This document shows, piece by piece, positions 1-8,022 of a stretch of DNA of 33,032 nt. Position 1 is the first letter of the stretch, and every line of letters begins with the position of its first letter. The DNA comes from an uncultured Clostridia bacterium (GTDB lineage: Bacteria > Bacillota > Clostridia > Christensenellales > Borkfalkiaceae): NCBI GenBank assembly GCA_947630035.1, contig CANRFW010000007.1, forward strand, positions 1 to 33,032, in the 5' to 3' direction. A program made the translations under genes and the position numbers. The notes under the pieces are model-generated. The model had not been told where the DNA came from, ran no database searches, and was given only the letters and a program-made list of their open reading frames with translations.

Positions 1-54
1 GGGGCATTTTTTAATGATTTTTGCGTGTTTTTGGTCGATTTTTGCCCTGTTGCC

Positions 55-104
55 ACGGACTCTGACTCCGTCATTCGGGTGTTCGAATCACTTCACCCCG
101 GCCA
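55..104 (+). pseudogene. 3' half of tRNA-Gln (anticodon CTG); 5' half absent
   Basis: Positions 55-59 and 67-71 (ACGGA/TCCGT) form an anticodon stem around the loop CTCTGAC, placing CTG at 62-64. A T-arm follows (77-81 with 89-93, loop TTCGAAT), then a seven-base 3' acceptor strand (94-100), discriminator G101 and CCA at 102-104. The 54 bases upstream are T-rich; they contain no D-arm and no complete 5' acceptor strand. Only GGGG at 1-4 could pair, at the wrong distance. The break lies at the 5' side of the anticodon stem, where many tyrosine integrases cross over, so I infer an attachment-site remnant or decayed tRNA rather than a working gene. No integrase is in the window. Confidence 0.6.
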
Positions 105-139
105 ATCCCCGAGCCGATTTTTCGGCTCGGGGATCTTTA
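105..139 (+). terminator. Terminator after the tRNA-Gln fragment
   Basis: A perfect 13-bp stem (105-117 with 122-134) has a TTTT loop and is followed by the short T-containing tail CTTTA. It begins directly after the tRNA CCA end, as expected for the original terminator of that tRNA transcript, which has travelled with the fragment. Confidence 0.7.
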
Positions 140-143
140 TACG

Positions 144-168
144 AAAAGCGGGAGCAATTCGCTCCCGC
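144..168 (-). terminator. Terminator of the glp-like operon
   Basis: Read on the minus strand, GCGGGAGC-GAATT-GCTCCCGC is an 8-bp GC-rich hairpin followed by TTTT. It lies about 100 bases beyond the DUF1667 stop codon and is the best candidate end for the 3310-272 transcript. Confidence 0.65.
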
Positions 169-180
169 CTGTGCTGCTAC

Positions 181-213
181 ACCCCGCAAAAAGACAAAGT
201 ATTTTTGCGGGGT
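181..213. repeat. Inverted repeat with 12-bp arms
   Basis: ACCCCGCAAAAA (181-192) is the exact reverse complement of 202-213, with a 9-base loop. The A and T tracts sit inside the stem rather than after it, so this is not a textbook terminator. It lies between the DUF1667 gene and the stronger hairpin at 144-168 and may assist 3'-end formation or stability. Confidence 0.6.
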
Positions 214-271
214 GCCCATTTAAGGTTTAGGATATTCGGCTTTCGCCTCTTTGGTCCTCTTTCCCGAAATT

Positions 272-619
272 CTATGCCTTGGCATGGCCCGTAACGATCA
301 GGTCGGCGTCGCCCTCTATGCCGCGAACCAGCACGTCGCCGATGGAGAGCGGCAGCCGGGGGTGGGTGGCGTTGATTTTTTCCATCACCGCAAAGATCTC
401 CGATTTTCGGATCGGCTTGCTCGTTTTTACGGGGACCATCCGTCCCTCCTGCGTCCGCACGACGCTCGTCACCACGCGCACGGGGCAAGTCACCTCGCTC
501 TCGGCGTATGCCTTGCCGCGGGGGCAGCCGTTCCCTTTGACGCTTACCGCCACGCCGTTCTCCGTTTCCACTTCGATCGTACACCCCATGGGGCACTCGA
601 TACACGTCACCTGCTGCAT
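272..619 (-). CDS. DUF1667 protein, partner of the GlpA/GlpB-like dehydrogenase
   Basis: A 115-residue soluble protein with cysteines at 6, 9, 13, 32 and 45 (CIECPMGC and GCPRGKAY), the hallmark of DUF1667. Members are typically encoded directly after the two flavoproteins of a GlpA/GlpB-like glycerol-3-phosphate dehydrogenase, as here. The cysteine pattern suggests an iron-sulfur or metal site that could pass electrons from the flavoproteins; this is inference. The start lies one base after the stop of the upstream gene (TGATATG) and has an AAAGGAGAA ribosome site inside that gene, so translation is probably coupled. It is the last gene of a three-gene operon. Confidence 0.85.
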   Translation of the reverse strand: MQQVTCIECPMGCTIEVETENGVAVSVKGNGCPRGKAYAESEVTCPVRVVTSVVRTQEGRMVPVKTSKPIRKSEIFAVMEKINATHPRLPLSIGDVLVRGIEGDADLIVTGHAKA

Positions 620-620
620 A

Positions 621-1880
621 TCAACCGTTCTCCTTTACCGTTACGGTGATTTGTCCGTTCCCCGACGAGATTTTTTCTTGGGACAGCAAAACCGTCTCCA
701 TCTCTCCGGGCGTCACCACTCTCTTTTTGCGCGACACCAAAACGGTCTCGCCGCACGACACCGTTATCGTGCAGTCGCGCATCGTTTGGCGGACGCGGAA
801 GAACAGCTTCACGTCACCCGCTATGTTCTTATCCAACTTCTGCGGCAAGACGTAACTCACGTTTTGTCCGTTTGTCACCTCCACGGTGTCGCGTTGATGC
901 GGTCCCCGTGCAATGTACTGCGCCGCCGCCCGTCCCGCGATCTCAGCTTCTTCGGACACGAAGTCCACCAGATCGTGAACCTGTAGTACGTTTCCGCAAG
1001 CGAAGATCCCCTCCGCTTCGGTTTCGCGGTTCTGGTACACGACGGCGCCGCGGGTGCCTCCGCTGAGTGCAATGCCCGCGGCTTTGGTCAGCTCGTTTTC
1101 GGGAATGAGCCCCACCGAAAAGAGGACCGTGTCGCAATCGAAATGGATTTCCGTCCCGGGGATGGGGCGCTTGTTTTCATCCACGCGGGAGACGACAACG
1201 CCGGTCACGCGGTCCTTCCCCTCGATTTTTGTAATGGTATGATTGAGATAGAGGGGGATGCCGAAGTCATCGAGGCACTGCACGATATTGCGGCGCAAAC
1301 CGCTCGAATACGGCATGATCTCGCACACCGCGTGAACCTTGGCGCCCTCGAGCGTCATGCGGCGTGCCATGATCAGTCCGATATCTCCCGAGCCGAGGAT
1401 GACGACCTCTTTCCCCGGAAGATACCCTTTGATATTCACATACTTCTGCGCCGTGCCCGCCGAGTAGATCCCCGCGGGGCGGCTCCCCGCGATATTGAGC
1501 GCGCCGCGGCTGCGTTCACGGCAACCCATGGCAAGGACCACTGCCTTTGCCTGCAAAACGAACACGCCGTGCGTGGGGCTGATCGCCGTCACTTTCTTCT
1601 CCGCGGTCAGCGAAAGGACCGTCGTTTCCAACAGCGTCTCTATCCCGCGCTTTTGTACTTCGGCTTCAAACCGTGCCGCGTACTCCGGGCCCGATAAGCT
1701 CTCCTTGAAGCGCGTGAGTCCGAATCCGTTGTGGATACATTGGTTGAGAATGCCGCCCGTGCGCGCCTCCCGTTCCAAGATCACAATGTCCCGCGCGCCG
1801 CCGTCGTATGCCGCCACCGCCGCCGCAAGCCCCGCAGGGCCGCCGCCTATAATAATGATATCGTACTCTGTTTTCATCAT
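621..1880 (-). CDS. FAD/NAD(P)-dependent oxidoreductase (GlpB-like, pyridine-nucleotide-disulfide oxidoreductase fold)
   Basis: About 419 residues from the ATG at 1880 (or the adjacent ATG at 1877). I chose this start because it follows GGAGAAG and overlaps the preceding stop as ATGATGA; the open frame continues to 2048, but that part lies within the upstream gene. The N-terminus IIIIGGGPAGLAAA is an FAD-binding Rossmann motif and GSGDIGLIMARR a second dinucleotide-binding motif. The redox-active CxxxxC pair of disulfide reductases is not seen. A C-terminal beta domain follows. Between a GlpA-like protein and DUF1667, it is best read as the second flavoprotein of an anaerobic glycerol-3-phosphate dehydrogenase-like complex, possibly transferring electrons to or from NAD(P). 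The exact substrate is not shown by sequence. Confidence 0.85.
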   Translation of the reverse strand: MMKTEYDIIIIGGGPAGLAAAVAAYDGGARDIVILEREARTGGILNQCIHNGFGLTRFKESLSGPEYAARFEAEVQKRGIETLLETTVLSLTAEKKVTAISPTHGVFVLQAKAVVLAMGCRERSRGALNIAGSRPAGIYSAGTAQKYVNIKGYLPGKEVVILGSGDIGLIMARRMTLEGAKVHAVCEIMPYSSGLRRNIVQCLDDFGIPLYLNHTITKIEGKDRVTGVVVSRVDENKRPIPGTEIHFDCDTVLFSVGLIPENELTKAAGIALSGGTRGAVVYQNRETEAEGIFACGNVLQVHDLVDFVSEEAEIAGRAAAQYIARGPHQRDTVEVTNGQNVSYVLPQKLDKNIAGDVKLFFRVRQTMRDCTITVSCGETVLVSRKKRVVTPGEMETVLLSQEKISSGNGQITVTVKENG

Positions 1881-3310
1881 TTGCTTCTCCCCATAAGAAG
1901 TCGCGACGCCTTCCCGCTCTTGGTCACTTGTTCGAGCGGTATGCCCGTCTCGCGCGCAATGATCTCGGCAACGGAGGGCTGGCAGAAGCCGCCCTGGCAT
2001 CTTCCCATGCCGGCACGGGTGCGCCGTTTCACCGCGTCGATATTGCATGCGGGCGGATTTTCATGCACGGCACGCACGATCTCCCCCTCGGTGATCTGTT
2101 CGCATCTGCAGACGATCCTGCCGTATGCGGGGTCTCGGGCGATCAGCTCGTTCTTCTCCTCCGCGGAAAGTTGCTTGAAGAAGGCATCGGGAGCGCGTCT
2201 GCCCGAAAAATTCTCATTCTTCCGAAGCGGCAGATGCTTGCTTACCAATTCCTCGACCGCAAATTTCGCGATGGCGGGCGCACTCGTAAGCCCCGGTGAT
2301 TCGATGCCCGCGATATGGATCAGCCCCTCCACCGCGGCGCTCTCTTCTATGATGAAATCGTGGCGGTCGTGGCTGTACGCCCGCACGCCCGCAAACGACG
2401 TGATGGTGTTGAACAGCGGCACGTTTTCGCACATTCTCGCCGCGCTCGCCGTAACCGCCGCCATCCCCGCAGCCGTCGTATCGGTATTCCCCTCTTCTGC
2501 CTCTTCCGCCGTCGGTCCCAACAAAATGTTGCCGTCTACGGTGGGAGAGACCAAGATCCCCTTGCCCTTCTTGGTGGGCGTGGTAAAGAGGGTGTGGCGC
2601 ACGAATCCGCCGCTCTCGCGGTCGAGCAGGATATACTCCCCTATGCGTGCGCCGATCTTGATCCCGTCGTCGCCCGCGAGCGCCGCCACATGCCCCGCGC
2701 CGAGACCCGCGCAGTTGATGATGAGTTTGCCCTGCACTTCCTTGCCGGACGCCGCCTTCACGGTGAACACGCCGTTCGCCTTCGTAATGCTCGCCGCCTC
2801 GAAGCCGGTATAGAGATCGGCGCCGTTGTCCATGGCATTGCCGATGGCGGCGATCGTCAGCTCGTACGGGCACACGATGCCGCCCGTAGGCGCGTACAGC
2901 GCACCGACCGCATTCCGCGAAACATTCGGCTCCATCGCGCGCAGTTCGGCTTGGCCGATGACGGAAAGGCCCTCCACCCCGTTGCGCACGCCGCGCGCTT
3001 CGAGGACGGAAAGGAGGCGCATATCCTCCTCCGAAAACGCCAATACCAAAGAGCCGATCCGTGCAAACTTGACGCCAAGCTCCGCGGCATAGCCCTCCAT
3101 CATCCTGTTTCCGAGAACGTTGAATTTTGCCTTGTTGGTTCCCTCGGGTGCATCGAAGCCCGCGTGTACGATCCCGCTGTTGGCCTTGCTCGCCCCCATG
3201 GCGACGTCGTCCTCTTTTTCAACCAGACAGACGCGCAAGCGGTATTTGGTCAGCTCTCTCATCACCGCGCCGCCGATCACACCGCCGCCGATCACGATCA
3301 CGTCATACAT
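1877..3310 (-). CDS. GlpA-like FAD-dependent glycerol-3-phosphate dehydrogenase with C-terminal BFD-type [2Fe-2S] domain
   Basis: A 477-residue protein. VIGGGVIGGAVMREL near the N-terminus is the FAD-binding motif of the DAO/GlpA family, followed by GASKANSGIVHAGFD. The C-terminus holds a BFD-like [2Fe-2S] domain with C401-x-C403 and C438-x4-C443 (CRCEQ...GRCQGGFC). GlpA proteins with this tail oxidise glycerol-3-phosphate to DHAP and pass electrons to partner subunits. At 477 residues it is shorter than E. coli GlpA (about 540) and resembles the form common in Clostridia and Thermotoga, which pairs with a second flavoprotein and DUF1667; both are encoded next. An L-2-hydroxyglutarate-type substrate cannot be excluded. 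AGGAGA lies about 12 bases before the ATG. It is the first gene of its operon. Confidence 0.87.
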   Translation of the reverse strand: MYDVIVIGGGVIGGAVMRELTKYRLRVCLVEKEDDVAMGASKANSGIVHAGFDAPEGTNKAKFNVLGNRMMEGYAAELGVKFARIGSLVLAFSEEDMRLLSVLEARGVRNGVEGLSVIGQAELRAMEPNVSRNAVGALYAPTGGIVCPYELTIAAIGNAMDNGADLYTGFEAASITKANGVFTVKAASGKEVQGKLIINCAGLGAGHVAALAGDDGIKIGARIGEYILLDRESGGFVRHTLFTTPTKKGKGILVSPTVDGNILLGPTAEEAEEGNTDTTAAGMAAVTASAARMCENVPLFNTITSFAGVRAYSHDRHDFIIEESAAVEGLIHIAGIESPGLTSAPAIAKFAVEELVSKHLPLRKNENFSGRRAPDAFFKQLSAEEKNELIARDPAYGRIVCRCEQITEGEIVRAVHENPPACNIDAVKRRTRAGMGRCQGGFCQPSVAEIIARETGIPLEQVTKSGKASRLLMGRSK

Positions 3311-3350
3311 TTTCTTGCTCTTGTCTCCTTTTCAAACTGTATCCTATTTT

Positions 3351-3379
3351 ATAATATCACACTTATGCGATCGATTCAA
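3351..3379 (-). promoter_or_regulatory. Promoter of the glp-like operon
   Basis: On the minus strand TTGAAT (3379-3374) and TATTAT (3356-3351) are separated by 17 bases. The -10 box is about 40 bases before the GlpA-like start codon, with the ribosome site between. The flanking DNA is AT-rich, unlike the genes. Confidence 0.65.
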
Positions 3380-3420
3380 CTGCTTTTCGGTGCCGTCCCC
3401 GCGTACAGGGCGCAAGAATA

Positions 3421-3448
3421 CCCGGCGACCACGGTATCGGTCGCCGGG
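3421..3448 (-). terminator. GC-rich hairpin after the remnant anchor gene
   Basis: A 10-bp stem (3421-3430 with 3439-3448) surrounds an 8-base loop. On the minus strand it is followed by TATTCTT, a weak T tract. It lies just after the stop of the truncated GCGS anchor and resembles the hairpin after the intact surface protein at 7817-7848 (both contain GGCGACC), so it may be the original terminator of the lost gene. Confidence 0.5.
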
Positions 3449-3473
3449 GCCATAGTCTTCTTGACGGGCCGTA

Positions 3474-3653
3474 TTATCGGTCGGACGGTCTTCTCTTCTT
3501 GCAGAGGACAACTGCGAAGGCGACGGCGGCGAAGCCGACGAGCGCGATCCCGCTGCCCGTGACGACGGAGCCGCAGCCGCCCAAACGGCAGACGGGAAGA
3601 AACGCCTCTTCTTTTTTCGACGGACCTTTTCGGCGGGAAATACGCGCATTCGT
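3474..3653 (-). pseudogene. Remnant of a surface-protein gene: C-terminal GCGS membrane anchor only
   Basis: In one minus-strand frame, which has no start codon of its own, the sequence reads a charged linker (GPSKKEEAF), then GGCGSVVTGSGIALVG, a hydrophobic stretch and CKKRRPSDR before TAA at 3476-3474. This closely parallels the C-terminus of the intact surface protein ending at 7801 (KKGCGSTLGLGAFAIAG, hydrophobic segment, KKKRK). The frame is closed upstream by TGA at 3656-3654, and no coding continuation is visible to about 3900. I therefore read it as the 3' remnant of a deleted or frameshifted surface protein. Two longer overlapping frames here encode only arginine- and serine-rich shadow sequence. 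Confidence 0.6.
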
Positions 3654-3839
3654 TCAATCCGTGTACTTTCCTTCGCCTGTCTATCCTATTATATCGCGCA
3701 CGGGCGCGGGAATCAAGTATTGAATTGAAACTTTTCGAAATTTTTTAAGAACTTCTTTCCATATTGCCCGCCGTATGCTCTGCCCCGCAAACAGGTTCGG
3801 CGCAACCCCCGCGCCTAAAGAAAAGTAATTTTTATAAAT

Positions 3840-3858
3840 GAAACAAAATTTTTGTTTC
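3840..3858. promoter_or_regulatory. Perfect 9-1-9 palindrome upstream of the surface-protein promoter
   Basis: GAAACAAAA, one T, then TTTTGTTTC. It lies 37 bases upstream of the -35 box of the 3986 gene. The symmetry and spacing suit a dimeric regulator's operator, but no cognate regulator can be named from the sequence. Confidence 0.4.
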
Positions 3859-3895
3859 GGTGAAAATATTTCTGAAAAGTTTTTTCGGAAAACTA

Positions 3896-3924
3896 TTGAA
3901 ATTATTTTTATTACAATGTATAAT
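3896..3924 (+). promoter_or_regulatory. Promoter of the InlB-repeat surface protein
   Basis: TTGAAA (3896-3901), a 17-base spacer, then TATAAT (3919-3924). Transcription would begin near 3931, leaving a leader of about 55 bases that contains AAGGAGG at 3974-3980. Confidence 0.75.
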
Positions 3925-3985
3925 AGTAACAAGACTAAAATCGGGAAAACCAAAAATTTTTTTCCGATTTCATAAGGAGGAAAGG

Positions 3986-6900
3986 ATGAGAACGAAGAGG
4001 AGCCGGAAACTATGGACGGCGCTTTTGACGACGTCGCTCGCGGCGTGCGTGCTTACGGGAGGGCTGCTGCTTGCGCCGCACGGGGGCGAAGTTTTCGCCG
4101 CGGAGCCGGACGCTGCCCTGCTTGACGGCGTCGAATGGCGCACGGTGTTTACGGATGATTTCAACTCGGGAAAGCTGTCTAATGTTTGGAACAGCTATTA
4201 TAACACCTCGAGTAAGCAGTTATTATTGAAGGAAGGCAGCGTCCCGACAGGTTCCGACGCGCAGGCATTCCGCGAACATTCCGAGGAAGAAGCGGGTAAC
4301 AAGTTTGAAAGCGCAGGCGATAAGTACCTGTTTTTGAATAAAAATTACGCAGGTGCTTTTCACATTCAATCGGGGGTATTGCGCGAACGCGATTATGCGG
4401 TAGAGGTCGACTTTTGTTTGTTCCCCAAGGATCCGCTTTCCGCCGCAACCTCCCCTTGGTCAAGGTTTTACCTTCGCGCGGGAACGAGTAGCAGCTCCTC
4501 CTCGGACATCTCCTACCAGAAACACAATATCACCATAGAACTCCAAACGAGTACAATTCAAGTAATGTACTTTGGCGACGCTCTGTTGGAACAGCACACA
4601 ATCGACAATGTGACCCCGACGGAATGGCATCACTACCGCTTTGAAGCCGTCGGGCAGACAATCAAGATTTACCTCGACCAAAACGAGATATACAGCTATG
4701 ATTATGCAAGCGGCGGGTCCCCCGCGGGTGAACACGTCACCGTCAAATCGGGCGCGGGTAAGGCGCAGGAAAATAAGGACAATTTCGATCACGGCATCTT
4801 CGGCTATCGTACGAACTCTTCCACCGCAGGGGGGAAAGCCGCAAGCGGACTTGATAATCTCACTTATCTCCGTCCCGTAGATAAATACACGACCGAGGAC
4901 TTCCACCTGACAAGCGCGGACTTCGTTGCAGACAATGGGACCGGAATGATGGGCGAGGGCGAGGGTACGCACGTACATTTTTCAACGGAGAAAGGAACGA
5001 TCGCGTCCGCCGCCGACAACGCAATTACGATAAACGGCGGCATGGTTGCCCTTTCGGACAAGGCGACCTCGGATTTGGAAATGACGCTCTCTTTCGCCGA
5101 TTTTAACGGAACGGCCTATAATATAGGCGCAATCCTTCGCGGCTATTATCTTGGACATACCGGCAAGGGCACGCCCGCCTGTGATTTCCACGGATATATG
5201 TTGCGCTATGCCACCGCGACAAAACTTGAACTCGTTTACCGCAACGGGTGGCCGTCTTCGGGTTCTTCCCAAGGTGCCGGCTCGCTTGTGGGCGGAACGG
5301 GACTTCTCACATCGTGGACCTCGAGAATCGGAGATATAAAGGATCTTACTTTTAAGATCACACTCAAAGAAAATATCCTCACGGTCTACAACAATGCAGA
5401 TCAAGCGCAGCTCTTTGGATACGACTTGAAATCGGCCGATAAGAACGGCTACTTCGTAGACCGTGACTATCTCTCCGCCGGGTGCGTCGGGTTTGCGGAT
5501 TGGACTTCGGCCGTTTCCGCAACTCTCAAATTCGACATTGCGGCAAAGGCGAGCGCGGAGGCTGTTGCCGTAGATTGCGGACTCATGCGCGTTCAGACGG
5601 ATGAACACGATACCATGTTCAAGATCAACGGAAAGGATATCGGCGCAAATGCCAATGTGTATGTCCCCGTACTCCCCTTCATCGGGGCGAACACGGTCGA
5701 GGCAACGAGCGCGGAGGGCTACGCCCGCACACTCACGGTCGGCGAAAAGACGGTTGAGGGAGACGGCAGCGGCAAGTATATCTTCGATTACGTCGCAAAC
5801 GGCACGATCGTCTCCGCAAATGCGCGCAAAAAGTACGAAGTGAAGTTCGTGGATGACGGCGGCGCGCCGTATGCGGACGGCGCCAACGACAAGACGTATG
5901 AACACGGCTCCGAACTCACCGCGCCCGAACAGCCCGTAAAGGCGGACGACGTTGCAAACACCTACACCTTCGACGGGTGGTACGTCTGGACAGGCACGGA
6001 CTACGGCGCAAAGTGGAAGTTCTCGGGTGAGGGCACCCCCGACACGGTTACCGATAATCTCACCCTCAAGGCGAAGTTCACCGCGGCGACGCGTAACTAT
6101 ACCATTCATTGGACGGTCGGCGAGGGCGGCACGCTCGCAAGCGGTTCGGCGGAGGAGACGAAGGCGTATAACGGCGAAATCGTATTCCCCACGGTCAACG
6201 CGGAGACGGGCAAGAAGTTCACGGGTTGGTACAAGGCGGAAGGCGGCAGCGAGAAGATCGAGACAAAGGAAGCCCTCTGGGGACTTGCGACGGCGGAGAA
6301 GGCGGAGATCACCCTCTACGCCCACTACGAAGCGACTAAGACGGCCGTCACGTTTGCGCTCGGCGAACCCGCGCACGGGACGCTTGCAGACAAGGAAGAG
6401 ACCTACACCTACGGCGAGGACGTCACCCTCCCCTCCCCCACTCCCGATGCGGGCTACACCTTTGACGGGTGGTACAGGGACGGCGGCACGCAGGTAAAAG
6501 ACGGTGCATGGGCGATCGCGGAGGAAAGCCTCACCCTCACCGCGAAGTGGTCGGCAAAGACGTACACCGTGAAGCTCGAAGCTGGCGCACACGGTGCATT
6601 CGATAGCGAAAAGACGGTTGAGGCGACGTACGGCGAGGCCCTCACGGTTACAGACGTCCCCACCCCCGCCGCGGGCTATGTGTTCACGGGTTGGAAGCAC
6701 GGCGACGCGGAATTTGCGAGCGGCACCGCGTGGACGTTCGATGAGGCGGCGCCCGTCCTCACCGCGCAATACAGGGCAAAGACGTTCACTCTGAAGTTCG
6801 ATTACGGCGCAGACGGCACCGCACCCGCTGATGCGAAGGCGGTGACGGTCACTTACGGCGGCACGATCCCCGAACTTCCCGAGCCGACCGTAACCAACCC

Positions 6901-7801
6901 CGCGAGCGCGTTCTCCGGGTGGTTCACGGAACAGACGGGCGGCAGCCAGGTGAAGGCGGGCACGGCGTGGACATTCAAGGGCGAGGAAGAAGACGGCGCC
7001 GAGATCACCCTCTATGCCCGTTACGGCGAGAAGTACACCGTGACCTTTGACCTGCAGCAGGGCACGGGCACCTTCGAACCGCAATATATCGGCGAGGGCG
7101 GCTCGGTGAACAGGCCCGCGGAGACCCCCGAGAGGGAGGGCTACGACTTCGCGGGTTGGTATAAGGCGGCGGACGGCGACGACAAATTCGACTTCGAGGC
7201 TCCCCTCACGGGTACGGAGAAGAGCATCACCGTCTACGCGCATTGGACATTGAAGACGTACACCGTCACCTTCGACCCGAACTACACGGGCGGCACCGAT
7301 GAGACGAAGACCGTAAACCACGGCGACACCGTGACCGCGCCCGCCCCCACCCGCACGGGGTACACCTTCGGCGGTTGGTACAGGGAAGCGGCCTGCACGG
7401 CGGAGTTCGACTTCGGGACCAAGATCACGGCGGAAACCACCCTCTACGCCAAGTGGACGGCGAATGTGTACACCGTCACCTATGAACTCGACGGCGGTAC
7501 GAATGCGGAAGGCGCACCCGAAACGTTCACGTTCGGCGAGGGCGTCGGCACCCTTCCCGCCCCCACGCGCGAGGGCTACACCTTCGACGGGTGGTACGAC
7601 GCGGCGACGGGCGGCAACAAGGTGACTGCGATCGGTGCGGACAGGGCGGAAAACGTCACCCTGTATGCACGTTGGACGAAGAATGCGGAACCGCCAAAGC
7701 CCGCCAAAAAGGGCTGCGGCTCGACGCTCGGGCTTGGCGCATTCGCCATTGCGGGCATTGCCGCGGCGGCGGTCGTTCTCACCAAGAAGAAGAGAAAGTA
7801 A
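3986..7801 (+). CDS. Large cell-surface protein: lectin-like domains, eight InlB B-type repeats, C-terminal GCGS anchor
   Basis: 1,271 residues from ATG 3986, chosen because AAGGAGG ends five bases upstream and a signal peptide follows at once (basic RTKRSRK, a hydrophobic stretch, likely cleavage near VFAA). An upstream in-frame ATG at 3860 precedes the promoter. Residues about 45-300 and 305-520 look like two concanavalin/LamG-type domains (FTDDFNSGKL; later ITLKENILTVYNN). From about residue 615 to 1230 eight tandem repeats of the Listeria-Bacteroides type (Flg_new) follow, each with GYTFDGWY-like and LYAKW-like motifs. The end is KKGCGSTLGLG, a hydrophobic segment and KKKRK: a membrane anchor, not LPXTG. 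Likely a glycan-binding adhesin; the ligand is unknown. It is transcribed alone, with its own promoter and terminator. Confidence 0.88.
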   Translation: MRTKRSRKLWTALLTTSLAACVLTGGLLLAPHGGEVFAAEPDAALLDGVEWRTVFTDDFNSGKLSNVWNSYYNTSSKQLLLKEGSVPTGSDAQAFREHSEEEAGNKFESAGDKYLFLNKNYAGAFHIQSGVLRERDYAVEVDFCLFPKDPLSAATSPWSRFYLRAGTSSSSSSDISYQKHNITIELQTSTIQVMYFGDALLEQHTIDNVTPTEWHHYRFEAVGQTIKIYLDQNEIYSYDYASGGSPAGEHVTVKSGAGKAQENKDNFDHGIFGYRTNSSTAGGKAASGLDNLTYLRPVDKYTTEDFHLTSADFVADNGTGMMGEGEGTHVHFSTEKGTIASAADNAITINGGMVALSDKATSDLEMTLSFADFNGTAYNIGAILRGYYLGHTGKGTPACDFHGYMLRYATATKLELVYRNGWPSSGSSQGAGSLVGGTGLLTSWTSRIGDIKDLTFKITLKENILTVYNNADQAQLFGYDLKSADKNGYFVDRDYLSAGCVGFADWTSAVSATLKFDIAAKASAEAVAVDCGLMRVQTDEHDTMFKINGKDIGANANVYVPVLPFIGANTVEATSAEGYARTLTVGEKTVEGDGSGKYIFDYVANGTIVSANARKKYEVKFVDDGGAPYADGANDKTYEHGSELTAPEQPVKADDVANTYTFDGWYVWTGTDYGAKWKFSGEGTPDTVTDNLTLKAKFTAATRNYTIHWTVGEGGTLASGSAEETKAYNGEIVFPTVNAETGKKFTGWYKAEGGSEKIETKEALWGLATAEKAEITLYAHYEATKTAVTFALGEPAHGTLADKEETYTYGEDVTLPSPTPDAGYTFDGWYRDGGTQVKDGAWAIAEESLTLTAKWSAKTYTVKLEAGAHGAFDSEKTVEATYGEALTVTDVPTPAAGYVFTGWKHGDAEFASGTAWTFDEAAPVLTAQYRAKTFTLKFDYGADGTAPADAKAVTVTYGGTIPELPEPTVTNPASAFSGWFTEQTGGSQVKAGTAWTFKGEEEDGAEITLYARYGEKYTVTFDLQQGTGTFEPQYIGEGGSVNRPAETPEREGYDFAGWYKAADGDDKFDFEAPLTGTEKSITVYAHWTLKTYTVTFDPNYTGGTDETKTVNHGDTVTAPAPTRTGYTFGGWYREAACTAEFDFGTKITAETTLYAKWTANVYTVTYELDGGTNAEGAPETFTFGEGVGTLPAPTREGYTFDGWYDAATGGNKVTAIGADRAENVTLYARWTKNAEPPKPAKKGCGSTLGLGAFAIAGIAAAAVVLTKKKRK
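5831..7677 (+). repeat. Eight tandem InlB B-type (Flg_new) repeat units inside the surface-protein gene
   Basis: Each unit is roughly 65-90 codons with a YTVTF-like opening strand, a central GY-F-GWY and a closing LTLYAKW-like strand. The last three units are most alike (GYDFAGWYK, GYTFGGWYR, GYTFDGWYD). The more divergent early units suggest old duplications; the 3' units could still recombine. Confidence 0.8.
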
Positions 7802-7816
7802 GCGGAACGCGAAATG

Positions 7817-7848
7817 CCGCGGCGACCAGATCGGTCGCCGCGGTTTTT
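7817..7848 (+). terminator. Terminator of the surface-protein gene
   Basis: An 11-bp GC-rich stem (7817-7827 with 7833-7843) has the loop AGATC and is followed by TTTTT, 15 bases after the stop codon. A strong intrinsic terminator. Confidence 0.9.
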
Positions 7849-7873
7849 GTTTGGGAGCGCCACGGCGGGGTCC

Positions 7874-7913
7874 CTCATTCCGAACGGAGCCGTAAGCGGA
7901 GTGAGTGAATCTT
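7874..7913 (+). repeat. 40-bp dispersed repeat, copy 1
   Basis: The unit begins CTCATTCCGAACGGAGCCGT and ends GTGAGTGAATCTT. It matches the reverse complement of 32375-32414 at 39 of 40 positions by eye, so the two copies are inverted repeats about 24.5 kb apart. Confidence 0.85.
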
Positions 7914-8022
7914 CCCATGAAAGATACGCTCCGCCGCTGCGCGGCGTCGGTATGAGGAGAGGAGTGACATGCGCCCGCTCGCATGCCCCCTCCGTGGGAG
8001 GGGCGGGTTGCGTCGCCTACCA

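Noticed and set aside
1-54. A complete tRNA-Gln beginning at the window edge
   Set aside because: GGGG at 1-4 could pair with CCCC at 96-99, but the 48-base gap to the anticodon stem contains no D-arm and two of the remaining acceptor positions mismatch.
3860-3985. Upstream in-frame extension of the surface protein
   Set aside because: It would place the start codon before the promoter boxes at 3896-3924 and bury the signal peptide. ATG 3986 has AAGGAGG and a signal sequence.
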